DNA of 64,000 nucleotides from CAZAMB01 sp964501365. GTDB taxonomy: Bacteria > Planctomycetota > Phycisphaerae > UBA1845. The stretch lies in the NCBI GenBank assembly GCA_964501365.1, contig CAZCST010000004.1:62001-126000 (forward strand), read 5' to 3'. The notes below the pieces were generated by a model that was not told the origin of the DNA, searched no databases, and was given only the letters and a program-made list of their open reading frames with translations. Of this stretch, positions 43,694-51,513 are shown in pieces; positions within the stretch are counted from its first letter, which is position 1; every line of letters starts with the position of its first letter. The position numbers were made by a program, and so were the translations under genes.

Positions 43694-45277
43694 CTACCCT
43701 TCCACTTTCAATCGCAAAGGCGTGTTCAGGATCGGGCCGAGGCTCTCCGCCGGGCCGTTGTTCCACTTTCCGAAGAAGCTGCGGAAAAGTATTCCCACGC
43801 GGTAGAAGTGCCGTCGCCAGTCGAAATTCCCGCTGAACATGGCGAAGACAGCCTTGGAGAGGATGCCCGCCCGCAAAAGACGCATCTTCGTCTTCTCGCT
43901 GATCCCAAGCGGTGTCAAATCGATGCCGAGGTAGTCCTTGTTGCGGTTCCAGTTATCCAGCACGAGTGCCGAAGACGGCAAACCATGCCGCTCGACGATA
44001 TCCTGCAGCGGAGCGCCGGGCATCGGCGTGGCGATCGACCACGTCATGTAGTGCATCCTCCGCAGGAAAAACTGCTTCCAGACCCAGCGCAGCGAGCGGC
44101 GGATCTCTCGCGGCGTTTCGAATTTCAGCTCGCCCTTTTCCTCCCACAATTGAAACGCCATCATGAACAGCAGCACTCGGATCTTGTGCTTCTTGAGGAA
44201 CTTCAGGCAGCGTTCGACCTGTGCGACGGTGATGACTTTTTCGATTCCGTCGAGGACGCGGTCGTTCGCACTCTCGACCCCCAGGTGCACCAGCCACATG
44301 TTCATGCGCTTGAAAAGGAAGGCCAGTTCATCGTCGATCTTGTCGGCGCGGAGATTGCTCTGGAAGTAAAGGTCTTTGTAGCCCAGATCGCCGATCGCCC
44401 GGCAAACATCCTTGGCCCACGGCAGCGTAACGTTGATTTCGTCGGAGACGATTTTGATCTCGCGCACGCCCAGGCGATAGAGCCAGTCCACCTCACGGGC
44501 GATGTTTTCCGGTGAGCGCATCCGCACAAACGGCTTGGCTGCACGCCACACAGGTAGCGAGCAAAACGTGCATTTGTACGGGCAACCACGGCTGATCACG
44601 ATGCAGGTCTGTTTGTTTGATTTGCAATAGTGCTGCCCGACGAATTTCGAGAAGTCGATGCGATCCCATGCCATGAACGGCAGCTCGTCGAGGTTTTCGT
44701 ACGCCCGCGGTTTGTCCGTGCGCTTCGTGCCATCCGCCGTGCGCAGCATCAGACCCGGAACGCTCGAAAAATCCCTGCCGCCTACAACCGCGATATTGAT
44801 GATGTCGGCCAGGGTCATTTCGCCTTCGCCGATGCAGACGATGTCCGCGCGCGTCTTGCTCATGACCAGGTCCGGCACGGACGTCGGGTGCGGCCCGCCC
44901 GCGATGACCAGCAATTCCGGAAACCTCTCCTTGATCGCGTTGATGGTGTCGTAGGCCACGCGCTGCGTGAGAAAAGCAAAGCTCAGGCCATAGATTTGCG
45001 GACGATGTTCTTCGATCAACCGAAGGTGATCTTCGAGCGTGTGAAACTGATCCAGAAATATGATGTCCTCGTCGGCCAGCGGCGTATTTTCGCGCGTATA
45101 GGAAATCAACTGCAGGATGCCAAGATTCGGGTAGGCTTTGTCGTAGTCGTCGGTCATCGCCGGCGGATCGGCAAGGATGATCTTGAACGGCGAAATGCGT
45201 TGACGAGCCGGAGCCGGTCGCGCGGCATCGCCCGAATTCGCGTGTGTTAGGACATCCAGAGTCAGGGGCACGGTCAC
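43694..45277 (-). CDS. B12-binding-domain radical SAM protein
   Basis: 527 residues from a GTG at 45277. The N-terminus resembles a cobalamin-binding fold (FKIILADPPAM, VIAGGPHPTSVP), followed by the radical SAM cluster motif CPYKCTFC (Cys232, 236, 239) and a TIM-barrel with the GVESANDRVL segment. The C-terminal 130 residues are rich in Arg/Phe. Family members include BchE-, HpnP- and P-methyltransferase-like enzymes. Substrate is not deducible. The gene is the last of a minus-strand run with carbonic anhydrase and a possible 53-residue peptide immediately upstream. Confidence 0.82.
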   Translation of the reverse strand: MTVPLTLDVLTHANSGDAARPAPARQRISPFKIILADPPAMTDDYDKAYPNLGILQLISYTRENTPLADEDIIFLDQFHTLEDHLRLIEEHRPQIYGLSFAFLTQRVAYDTINAIKERFPELLVIAGGPHPTSVPDLVMSKTRADIVCIGEGEMTLADIINIAVVGGRDFSSVPGLMLRTADGTKRTDKPRAYENLDELPFMAWDRIDFSKFVGQHYCKSNKQTCIVISRGCPYKCTFCSLPVWRAAKPFVRMRSPENIAREVDWLYRLGVREIKIVSDEINVTLPWAKDVCRAIGDLGYKDLYFQSNLRADKIDDELAFLFKRMNMWLVHLGVESANDRVLDGIEKVITVAQVERCLKFLKKHKIRVLLFMMAFQLWEEKGELKFETPREIRRSLRWVWKQFFLRRMHYMTWSIATPMPGAPLQDIVERHGLPSSALVLDNWNRNKDYLGIDLTPLGISEKTKMRLLRAGILSKAVFAMFSGNFDWRRHFYRVGILFRSFFGKWNNGPAESLGPILNTPLRLKVEG

Positions 45278-45439
45278 CTACTTGCTGAAAAGAACAGAGA
45301 CCGCGCATACCGAATGCGGTTCCAGACACATGCGCGTCGTAGTTTTATCGGTATCGCCGTCAGTAGGCTGAATGAAGGAGGGGTCGAGATATCGGACCAC
45401 CATGTAACCCGATCCGAAGTTCCGCCCGACCTTTCGCAT
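45278..45439 (-). CDS. Possible 53-residue peptide between carbonic anhydrase and radical SAM genes
   Basis: The frame starts two bases after the carbonic anhydrase stop and its TAG directly abuts the radical SAM GTG. Tight packing is the main support; no good ribosome site is visible. It encodes a Lys/Arg-rich start (MRKVGRNFGSGYMVVRYLD), a Thr/Asp centre and two Cys near the C-terminus (MCLEPHSVCAV). It could be spurious. Confidence 0.3.
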   Translation of the reverse strand: MRKVGRNFGSGYMVVRYLDPSFIQPTDGDTDKTTTRMCLEPHSVCAVSVLFSK

Positions 45440-45440
45440 T

Positions 45441-46229
45441 TCAGTGATCGTGCGGCTTTGCTGCCGCTGCGTGCGGTTTCTCGGAAGCGTCTTGTGGTTT
45501 TTCCTGACTGGCCGGCTGCGGCCTGCTGCTCTCGGCGAGGATCCCGCTTTGTTCGGGGTGGGGGCCAAGCCATTCAACCTGTCCGCTTTCGATGTCATAG
45601 ACAGCGCCTATCAGGAGCAACTCCTGCTTTTCCACTTTTTCCTGAATCGTCTCGCTGGTCTGGAGCAATTCTTCCATGGTCCGCCGGACGTTGGCTACAA
45701 CCGCAGCCGCCAGAAACGCCTCATCTTTGAGCTGGCCGTTCTTTTGCTTTACCGATTCGATCGCGGGCTTGATGTGCGAAAGCAAGTGCGGAAGTGCCCC
45801 ATGAACTTCAGCGCCCTTGGCGGCTGCGGCCACTGCGCCGCACTCCTTGTGCCCCATGACAACCATGAGCGGAGTGTTCAAGTGGCCCACGCCGTATTCA
45901 GCCGTGGCGATTTCGCTCACGCCCGCGACATTTCCCGCCACTCGAATGACGAAGAGATCGCCGATGCCCTGATCGAAAATTCGCTCGACAGGCAACCGCG
46001 AGTCGGAGCAGGTTAGGATCGTGGCGAAGGGCCTCTGTCCGGACGCAGTTTCCTCTCGGCGCATCTCGTCGCTACGAGGGTGTTGGGCCGTGCCGCTGAC
46101 AAACCGGCTATTTCCTTTTTCGAGTCGAATCTGCCCCTTCGAAGTTTCGTTGGAGCCGTCTGCAAGAGCCAGTCCAATCGACATCGACAGGAGGATGGTC
46201 GGCCAGAGGAACCTCATTTGCTTGATCAT
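45441..46229 (-). CDS. Exported beta-class carbonic anhydrase
   Basis: ATG 46229 opens a signal peptide (MIKQMRFLWPTILLSMSIGLALA), giving 262 residues. Zinc ligands and active-site residues are present: Cys74 and Asp76 in TCSDSR, His127 and Cys130 in MGHKECGA. It interconverts CO2 and bicarbonate, here probably in the periplasm. The C-terminus has a Lys/Pro/His-rich tail (KPHAAAAKPHDH) beyond the usual fold. It lies between a VOC-family gene (96 bases upstream) and the small ORF and radical SAM gene. Confidence 0.9.
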   Translation of the reverse strand: MIKQMRFLWPTILLSMSIGLALADGSNETSKGQIRLEKGNSRFVSGTAQHPRSDEMRREETASGQRPFATILTCSDSRLPVERIFDQGIGDLFVIRVAGNVAGVSEIATAEYGVGHLNTPLMVVMGHKECGAVAAAAKGAEVHGALPHLLSHIKPAIESVKQKNGQLKDEAFLAAAVVANVRRTMEELLQTSETIQEKVEKQELLLIGAVYDIESGQVEWLGPHPEQSGILAESSRPQPASQEKPQDASEKPHAAAAKPHDH

Positions 46230-46325
46230 GATCGTTGCCTTTCGGTCGCGATGGAGTCGGCGATTTCGGCGCTCGCAGACCCCATGGAAATTCATCGGCG
46301 ACCATACGGGCGTGCTGGAGTGGAT

Positions 46326-46730
46326 TCAGGGACCTTTGAATAGGGTGGACTGGTCGACAAAGCAGATGGGGTTGCCGAAGGGATCAATGATGTAGAACGA
46401 ACGCTCGCCCCAGGGGCGTTTCGCGATCTTGCCGGCTGCATCGCCGTGTACTTCGCCGGAAGCGAATTTCGCACCGGCTTTCTTGCAGGCCTCAAACGTC
46501 GCTTCGAGGTTTTCCACGGCAAAATAGAGGTGATCCGGATTGGGCCGCAAGTCGAAGTCGTCGCCGTCCTGACGCGGATCAAAGCACGCGAGGATCACCC
46601 CGCCGCAATCGAAGTAGTGCCGACCCTGTGAGACTCGAATTCCAGGAGTGCTCAATACGGCCGCGTAAAACTCGGCGGCCTGTTCCAGATTCGAGACTGG
46701 CAATATCACTCGAAACAGCTTCGCGGCCAT
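46326..46730 (-). CDS. VOC-superfamily (glyoxalase/dioxygenase-fold) protein
   Basis: 134 residues forming paired beta-alpha-beta-beta-beta motifs (FRVILPVSNLEQAAEFYAAVL ... HLYFAVENLEATFEACKKAGAKF ... RSFYIIDPFGNPICFVDQS). Candidate metal ligands are the His/Glu positions expected for the fold, but identity of the reaction (lyase, dioxygenase or resistance protein) cannot be read. It is divergent from mtnA, with 55 bases between the starts. Confidence 0.8.
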   Translation of the reverse strand: MAAKLFRVILPVSNLEQAAEFYAAVLSTPGIRVSQGRHYFDCGGVILACFDPRQDGDDFDLRPNPDHLYFAVENLEATFEACKKAGAKFASGEVHGDAAGKIAKRPWGERSFYIIDPFGNPICFVDQSTLFKGP

Positions 46731-46785
46731 CAGAATTCTCCGGGGATTTGGTTGTTCACTGTTCGGGCCGGTATTCTATCAAGAG

Positions 46786-47847
46786 ATGAAAGGCATTGAA
46801 TCACTTCCCCGAACAATCGAATGGATCGGGGGGTTGGACGGTTGTGCCCGCATGATCGATCAGACGCGGCTGCCCGGGAAGCTGGTGTTTCTGGAATGCC
46901 GCGACGTGGCCACGATGTGGGAGGCGATCAAGGTGCTGCGCGTGCGGGGGGCGCCGGCGATCGGTGTGGCCGCCGCGATGGGAGTTGTGCTCGGCGTGCG
47001 AAATTCACGAGCCCAATCGCGTGCTGAATTCATCTGCGAGCTCGACAGGACTTGTACCTTTCTGGCTTCTTCGCGGCCCACGGCAGTCAACCTTTCGTGG
47101 GCTCTGGAACGACAGCGGCGGCTCGTAGAGTCCATGCCCGGTGGCACGATTTCCGAACTCAAACAGGCCCTGCTCGACGAGGCCAGAAAAATCCGCGATG
47201 AGGATGAAGCGATGTGCCGCGCGATCGGACGCCACGGTGAATCGCTCATTGGCGACGGCGCGGGCGTGCTGACCCATTGCAACGCGGGCAGCCTGGCCAC
47301 GGCGTATTACGGCACGGCGCTGGCTCCGATGTTCACCGCCCACGAAAAAGGCCGTCGATTTCGAGTATTCGCCGATGAAACCCGCCCCCTGCTCCAGGGC
47401 GCGCGGCTGACCGTCTGGGAACTCATGCAGGCAGGCATCGACGCCACGCTGCTATGTGACAGCATGGCCGCCAGTTTGATGAAGCAGGGTCAAGTCAACC
47501 TGGTCATCACCGGCGCGGACCGCATTGCCGCCAACGGAGACACGGCCAACAAGATCGGAACGTATGGAGTGGCCGTCCTCGCCAAAGCCCACAACATTCC
47601 CTTCTACGTCGCAGCCCCCACGAGCACGTTTGATCTTTCAATCTCTGACGGCGGAAAAATCCCCATCGAGGAGCGCTCCCCCGACGAAATCCGCAAGGGA
47701 TTCGGCCCCGCGACCGCGCCGCTCGACGTCAAGTGCTTCTGCCCCGCGTTCGACGTCACCCCCGCCGAATACATCGGGGGCATCATCACCGACCGCGGCA
47801 TTATTTCGCCCGTTACACAGGAAAATATTGCAGCGTTGGTTGGATAA
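46786..47847 (+). CDS. mtnA: S-methyl-5-thioribose-1-phosphate isomerase
   Basis: 353 residues, normal for MtnA of the methionine salvage pathway; it converts methylthioribose 1-phosphate to methylthioribulose 1-phosphate. Landmarks are RGAPAIGVAAAMG near residue 50, the catalytic Cys in LTHCNAGSLAT, and the catalytic Asp in TGADRIAANGDTANKIGTY. It resembles eIF2B subunits, but these motifs favour MtnA. No other salvage genes are adjacent. A terminator follows immediately. Confidence 0.93.
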   Translation: MKGIESLPRTIEWIGGLDGCARMIDQTRLPGKLVFLECRDVATMWEAIKVLRVRGAPAIGVAAAMGVVLGVRNSRAQSRAEFICELDRTCTFLASSRPTAVNLSWALERQRRLVESMPGGTISELKQALLDEARKIRDEDEAMCRAIGRHGESLIGDGAGVLTHCNAGSLATAYYGTALAPMFTAHEKGRRFRVFADETRPLLQGARLTVWELMQAGIDATLLCDSMAASLMKQGQVNLVITGADRIAANGDTANKIGTYGVAVLAKAHNIPFYVAAPTSTFDLSISDGGKIPIEERSPDEIRKGFGPATAPLDVKCFCPAFDVTPAEYIGGIITDRGIISPVTQENIAALVG

Positions 47848-47856
47848 AATGGAACA

Positions 47857-47893
47857 GGCGAGCGTTTCGAATCGCTCGCCCGTTACTTCTTTT
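47857..47893 (+). terminator. Terminator after mtnA
   Basis: GGCGAGCG / CGCTCGCC stem with an eight-base TTTCGAAT loop, then a pyrimidine- and T-rich run. Confidence 0.8.
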
Positions 47894-47982
47894 TTCGTGT
47901 TGATGCGTGAAAGACTCGTGGATTGATCATGGCCTTCGGTTGATCGAATCAATGCCGGAGCTAATCCGGCTCGCAATTCTGA

Positions 47983-48273
47983 TTATTGTAGTTCCTTCAT
48001 GAGGCGATCGACGGTTCCCGAAATACGTTCCGGCGTCTCAAACGTCCCATCGGCGATTTGAGCCCGAAGCGCCTGGATTTTCGCCTGCCTCATGCTGGAG
48101 GCGTCCGTTGTGGCCGCGAGCATTCGTCCCATGCGGGAGAATTCCACGGGATCGGTCTCGCCAATTCCTTCGCTTTGCCCCGCTCGCGAACCCTGCCCCG
48201 TGGGTGCGTTGCTGAGATTACGCAGTCCCGCTGCATAGGAGTTGCTCATTCCGATGTTGCTGATTTCGCTCAT
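47983..48273 (-). CDS. flgM: FlgM-like anti-sigma-28 factor
   Basis: I choose ATG 48273 (96 residues, MSEISNIG...), with AAGGA upstream; frames extend to 48471. The C-terminal 40 residues match the FlgM domain pattern: a helix, then QAKIQALRAQIADGTFETPERISGTVDRLMKEL. FlgM binds FliA (sigma-28) until the flagellar hook is complete. No flagellar gene lies within the window, so this copy is isolated. N-terminal half Ser/Gly-rich and probably disordered, as usual for FlgM. Confidence 0.75.
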   Translation of the reverse strand: MSEISNIGMSNSYAAGLRNLSNAPTGQGSRAGQSEGIGETDPVEFSRMGRMLAATTDASSMRQAKIQALRAQIADGTFETPERISGTVDRLMKELQ

Positions 48274-48793
48274 GATCGCCACGTCCTTGGCCATTCCGCG
48301 TTTGTACCGCTCCTGGCCTCTTTCCACTAAAGTCCGTGCCACACTGGCACCTCGACCGGTGCTGGCGCGCGATAATCCACGGGTCGCCACCGACCCGTCC
48401 CGACTACCGAATTCATCCGTGAAACTTCGGCGAAGGAACTTGGCGTGCCAGCATTGCGAGGCGCCGTCCATTGACTGCCTCGGACTGTCCTAACGTCGAA
48501 TTTAGTATCGACCCACCGCTTTTGTGCGCTTGAAGGAAAACGGAATCCCATCCTGTGAATTTCTGCGCATGCGAACTACAATATCTTGCAACTGTCGGAA
48601 GCCACTCCCCACAATATGCCGCCAGCGCGCGATTCCACGGATGTCATGGCGCTCCATCTTCCCCAAATTAACGAGCCGCGTTTCCAGTGTTAATAATGCT
48701 TAATGTGGCGGAAGAAAAATTGATGACTTGCGCGCAAAATCAGTGTGCCCCTTGCGCCGTAAACTTCGACTCGAGCGGACGCCGTTCGCAAGA
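48274..48793. other. Intergenic region upstream of flgM
   Basis: About 520 bases. It presumably holds the flgM promoter. A sigma-28-like motif (GTCGATAC downstream of TCAAG on the minus strand, near 48505-48535) has wrong spacing. No gene is supported. Confidence 0.45.
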
Positions 48794-49576
48794 TCAATCC
48801 AGGATGATTCTTAGCCCGTCGTGGGCCAACGCCATCCCACTTGGTAACCCTGCGTTCGTTTCCGCGTGTTTGAGCTGGTGAGCCATATGGGTGAAGTAGG
48901 TTTTTTGGGAGCCAATTCGCTCGGCCAGCCCCACCGCCTGTTTGAGGCTCAAGTGCGTCGGGTGTTCATCGTGCCGCAGGGCGTCCAGAATCAGCACTTC
49001 TACGCCGGTCAGTCGGGAGATGGAGTCCTCTGGGACAGTGCTGCAATCGGTGCAATAGGCGAATGGCCCGAATCGAAAGCCCAGGACCGGCATCGGTCCG
49101 TGGAGCAGGGGGATGGGGATGACTTGGACTCCGTTGACTTCGAATGGCTCATCACCGATTTCGCGCAATTCCAGTTGCGGCCGGCTGTGCGGCGAATTCC
49201 CCGCCGGCTCGAACGCATAGGAAAACATCCGTTGGACGCCGACAAGCGTTCGCTGCGTTCCATAGCAGGGCACAGCCCGTTTGGTCATCCAGTTGAACCG
49301 CCGCAGGTCGTCCAGGCCGGCGACGTGATCGGCGTGATGATGCGTAAACAGGACGGCGTCGACCTGCCGGATCCCGTTGGCCAGACACTGCAACCGCAGC
49401 TCCGGCGAGGTGTCCACGAGGAACCGCACGCCTCCGTATCGAACCCAGATGCTGGGCCGCGTCCGCTTGTCGTGCGGATCGTCGGACGTGCACACCGGGC
49501 ACTCGCACCCGATCATCGGCACCCCGTGCGACGTCCCCGTCCCCAGCACAATAACTTCGACTGGCTCCCGACTCAT
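48794..49576 (-). CDS. MBL-fold metallo-hydrolase (PhnP-like)
   Basis: 260 residues. Metal-binding motif THHHADH (residues 78-84) with later His and Asp ligands (PLLHGPMP, LILDALRHDEHPTHL), and the N-terminal LGTGTSHGVPMIGCECPVC segment that characterises the PhnP/cyclic phosphodiesterase branch of the beta-lactamase fold. Phosphodiesterase activity is likely, but the physiological substrate is unknown and no phosphonate genes are nearby. It is divergent from the SurA-like gene. Confidence 0.85.
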   Translation of the reverse strand: MSREPVEVIVLGTGTSHGVPMIGCECPVCTSDDPHDKRTRPSIWVRYGGVRFLVDTSPELRLQCLANGIRQVDAVLFTHHHADHVAGLDDLRRFNWMTKRAVPCYGTQRTLVGVQRMFSYAFEPAGNSPHSRPQLELREIGDEPFEVNGVQVIPIPLLHGPMPVLGFRFGPFAYCTDCSTVPEDSISRLTGVEVLILDALRHDEHPTHLSLKQAVGLAERIGSQKTYFTHMAHQLKHAETNAGLPSGMALAHDGLRIILD

Positions 49577-49677
49577 CGAATATCGTTATAATGGAATGTA
49601 GCCTCGGAAACTATGTTGGCAGGCTGAGGGCGTGTTTCGTTGACCAATCCCAAGCTTTCCATAACACTGCCCATTGC

Positions 49678-50799
49678 GTGAAACCAAACGGATTATCATT
49701 CCAATTGCTATTGCTGGCTTTGCTCCTCGCAAGCGCTACCGTTTGCGTTCCTCCTCCCAAACCGCCGAAGGACTCTCTCACGCAGGCAATCGAGGAGCGG
49801 GCGAAGAATCCTCCTCCGCCGCCAAGTTCAAAACCCGCACCGCCGCCCGTCAGGAAAAAGAATGTGGCCGTCAGGCCGGATCCCGCGCCCCCCGCAGCCA
49901 CCAGCACGGATGCCATTGCCACCGTCGGCACTTCACAAATCCCTCGCGATGAATTCGTCGCCCTGCTGATCCGATCGCGCGGCGTGCCCGTCATCGAACA
50001 GCTCATCGGACTTTCCGCCGCCGAGGAATTCGCCAAAAAGCGGGGCGTCACCGTCTCCGATGCGGACGTGGACTTCGAATACGAACTGGCCCTGCGACGG
50101 CTTTCCGATCCGCTGGCGTTCAGCACAACCGAAGGGTTTGACATTGCCGAGGCAGAGCGCCTTCTCGACTCCATCCTTGCCAGCCGCTCCATGTCGCGCC
50201 CTGAATTCATGGTCACCGTCCGCCGCAACGCCTGCCTGCGAAGAGTGCTGGCTGCCGAGTTCACCGTCACCGATGAACAGCTTCGCAGTGAATACGACCT
50301 TGCGTTTGGCGATCGCATACAATTACGACACATCCAGTCCGGAAATCTGGCTGATGCGTCGCGCATCAAGGAGCGCCTCGCAGCCGGCGAAGATTTCGCG
50401 GATTTGGCCACTCGCTACAGCACAAACGCCACCACCGCCCGCCGCGGCGGCCAGCTCGACCCGATCTCCCTCCGCGACGAATTCTTTCCGCAGTCCATGC
50501 GCCAGGCGGCGGCCAAGCTAGGCCCCGGCGAAGTGTCGGACGTAATCCGCGTGGGCGAGTGGTATCAAATCATCAAAATGGAAAGGGCCGTTCCCGCCCA
50601 GCAGCGCGACTTCGACTCCGTGCGCGACATGCTCAAGAAGCGCATCGAAGTGCGCGTCACGGATGCCGGAATGCGTGATCTGCACGACAAACTCATGCGC
50701 GATGCCGCAGTTCAAATTTCGGACCCGCTCCTTCGCGACGCTTATCAGGCCGCTCGTGCCCGAAACCGAATAGAGACTCCAACTTCGACCCGCCCATAG
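49678..50799 (+). CDS. Exported parvulin-type peptidyl-prolyl isomerase (SurA/PpiC-like)
   Basis: GTG 49678 gives 373 residues and a tidy lipoprotein-like signal (LSFQLLLLALLLASATVC); an ATG at 49591 would add 29 atypical residues. A Pro-rich linker leads to a SurA-N-type helical chaperone region (residues about 90-215) and one parvulin domain (IQLRHIQSGNLADASRIKERLAAGEDFADLATRYS ... GPGEVSDVIRVGEWYQIIKM). It probably assists folding of outer-membrane proteins in the periplasm. It is followed by a gene nine bases downstream. Confidence 0.85.
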   Translation: MKPNGLSFQLLLLALLLASATVCVPPPKPPKDSLTQAIEERAKNPPPPPSSKPAPPPVRKKNVAVRPDPAPPAATSTDAIATVGTSQIPRDEFVALLIRSRGVPVIEQLIGLSAAEEFAKKRGVTVSDADVDFEYELALRRLSDPLAFSTTEGFDIAEAERLLDSILASRSMSRPEFMVTVRRNACLRRVLAAEFTVTDEQLRSEYDLAFGDRIQLRHIQSGNLADASRIKERLAAGEDFADLATRYSTNATTARRGGQLDPISLRDEFFPQSMRQAAAKLGPGEVSDVIRVGEWYQIIKMERAVPAQQRDFDSVRDMLKKRIEVRVTDAGMRDLHDKLMRDAAVQISDPLLRDAYQAARARNRIETPTSTRP

Positions 50800-50808
50800 G
50801 ATGATGCC

Positions 50809-51513
50809 ATGACTCCGATCATCTCCGGCACCAGCACCGAGCGAATCGTTCGCAGCCTGCTGCTTTCCTTGTTTGTGGATGTCTTCGCCGTCTATTTTCT
50901 CTATGACGGCTACGTGGGTTACCCGCAAAAGAATGCGTTACAGTTGGGGACGCTGCTTGGCCTTCCGGTTCCCACGGCCACAATGCCCGCTCCAAATCTC
51001 ACTGCCGAGCGCGGCCGGAAGCTGGCCGAGACGCACCGCGCAGGCGAACCGCTTGAGAAACTTTCCTCCGAATTCGGTGCACCCGCGTTTCAGCAGGTTG
51101 ATGCAGCCTATTTCCTTGGACCAGGCGGCTGGCTCAAGGTCGATCTGGACGGTACGCGCGCAAAAGCTGCGAAATGGTCTGACGCACCGCACACAGAGGC
51201 GGATCAGGCGATTCAAAAGTTTATAGGCTGGCTGCTCGTTGTTGTCGGTGTCGGGGCTACCCTGAATGTGGGGCGGGTCATGTCCACGCGGGCCCGGCTA
51301 ACCGACGAAGGTCTCCTGGTGACGGGGCGGTCACCAATCCCTTTTGAAGCCATGACGGCACTGCGCCCTTCCAACGGATCAAGTTCTCTCGACTACGTGC
51401 AGGGCGACCGGCCGGCCACTCTCCGACTCGACCCGTATATCTACAAAAATGCGTCCGAAATCGCTCAGGCCATCGCGGATCGCAAGGGGTTTTCCGTCGC
51501 CGCCAAAAGCTGA
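50809..51513 (+). CDS. Two-span membrane protein of unknown function
   Basis: 234 residues with helices near 14-34 (VRSLLLSLFVDVFAVYFLYD) and 138-157 (FIGWLLVVVGVGATLNVG), separated by about 100 periplasmic or cytosolic residues. The C-terminal 70 residues look like a small beta domain (TDEGLLVTGRSPIPFEAMTALRP). It starts nine bases after the isomerase gene and is probably co-transcribed. It is convergent with the aro fusion, with no gap. No family recognised. Confidence 0.65.
   Translation: MTPIISGTSTERIVRSLLLSLFVDVFAVYFLYDGYVGYPQKNALQLGTLLGLPVPTATMPAPNLTAERGRKLAETHRAGEPLEKLSSEFGAPAFQQVDAAYFLGPGGWLKVDLDGTRAKAAKWSDAPHTEADQAIQKFIGWLLVVVGVGATLNVGRVMSTRARLTDEGLLVTGRSPIPFEAMTALRPSNGSSSLDYVQGDRPATLRLDPYIYKNASEIAQAIADRKGFSVAAKS

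Noticed and set aside
48505..48535. Sigma-28 promoter for flgM
   Set aside because: The -10-like box is plausible, but the spacing is two bases off and the -35 match is weak.
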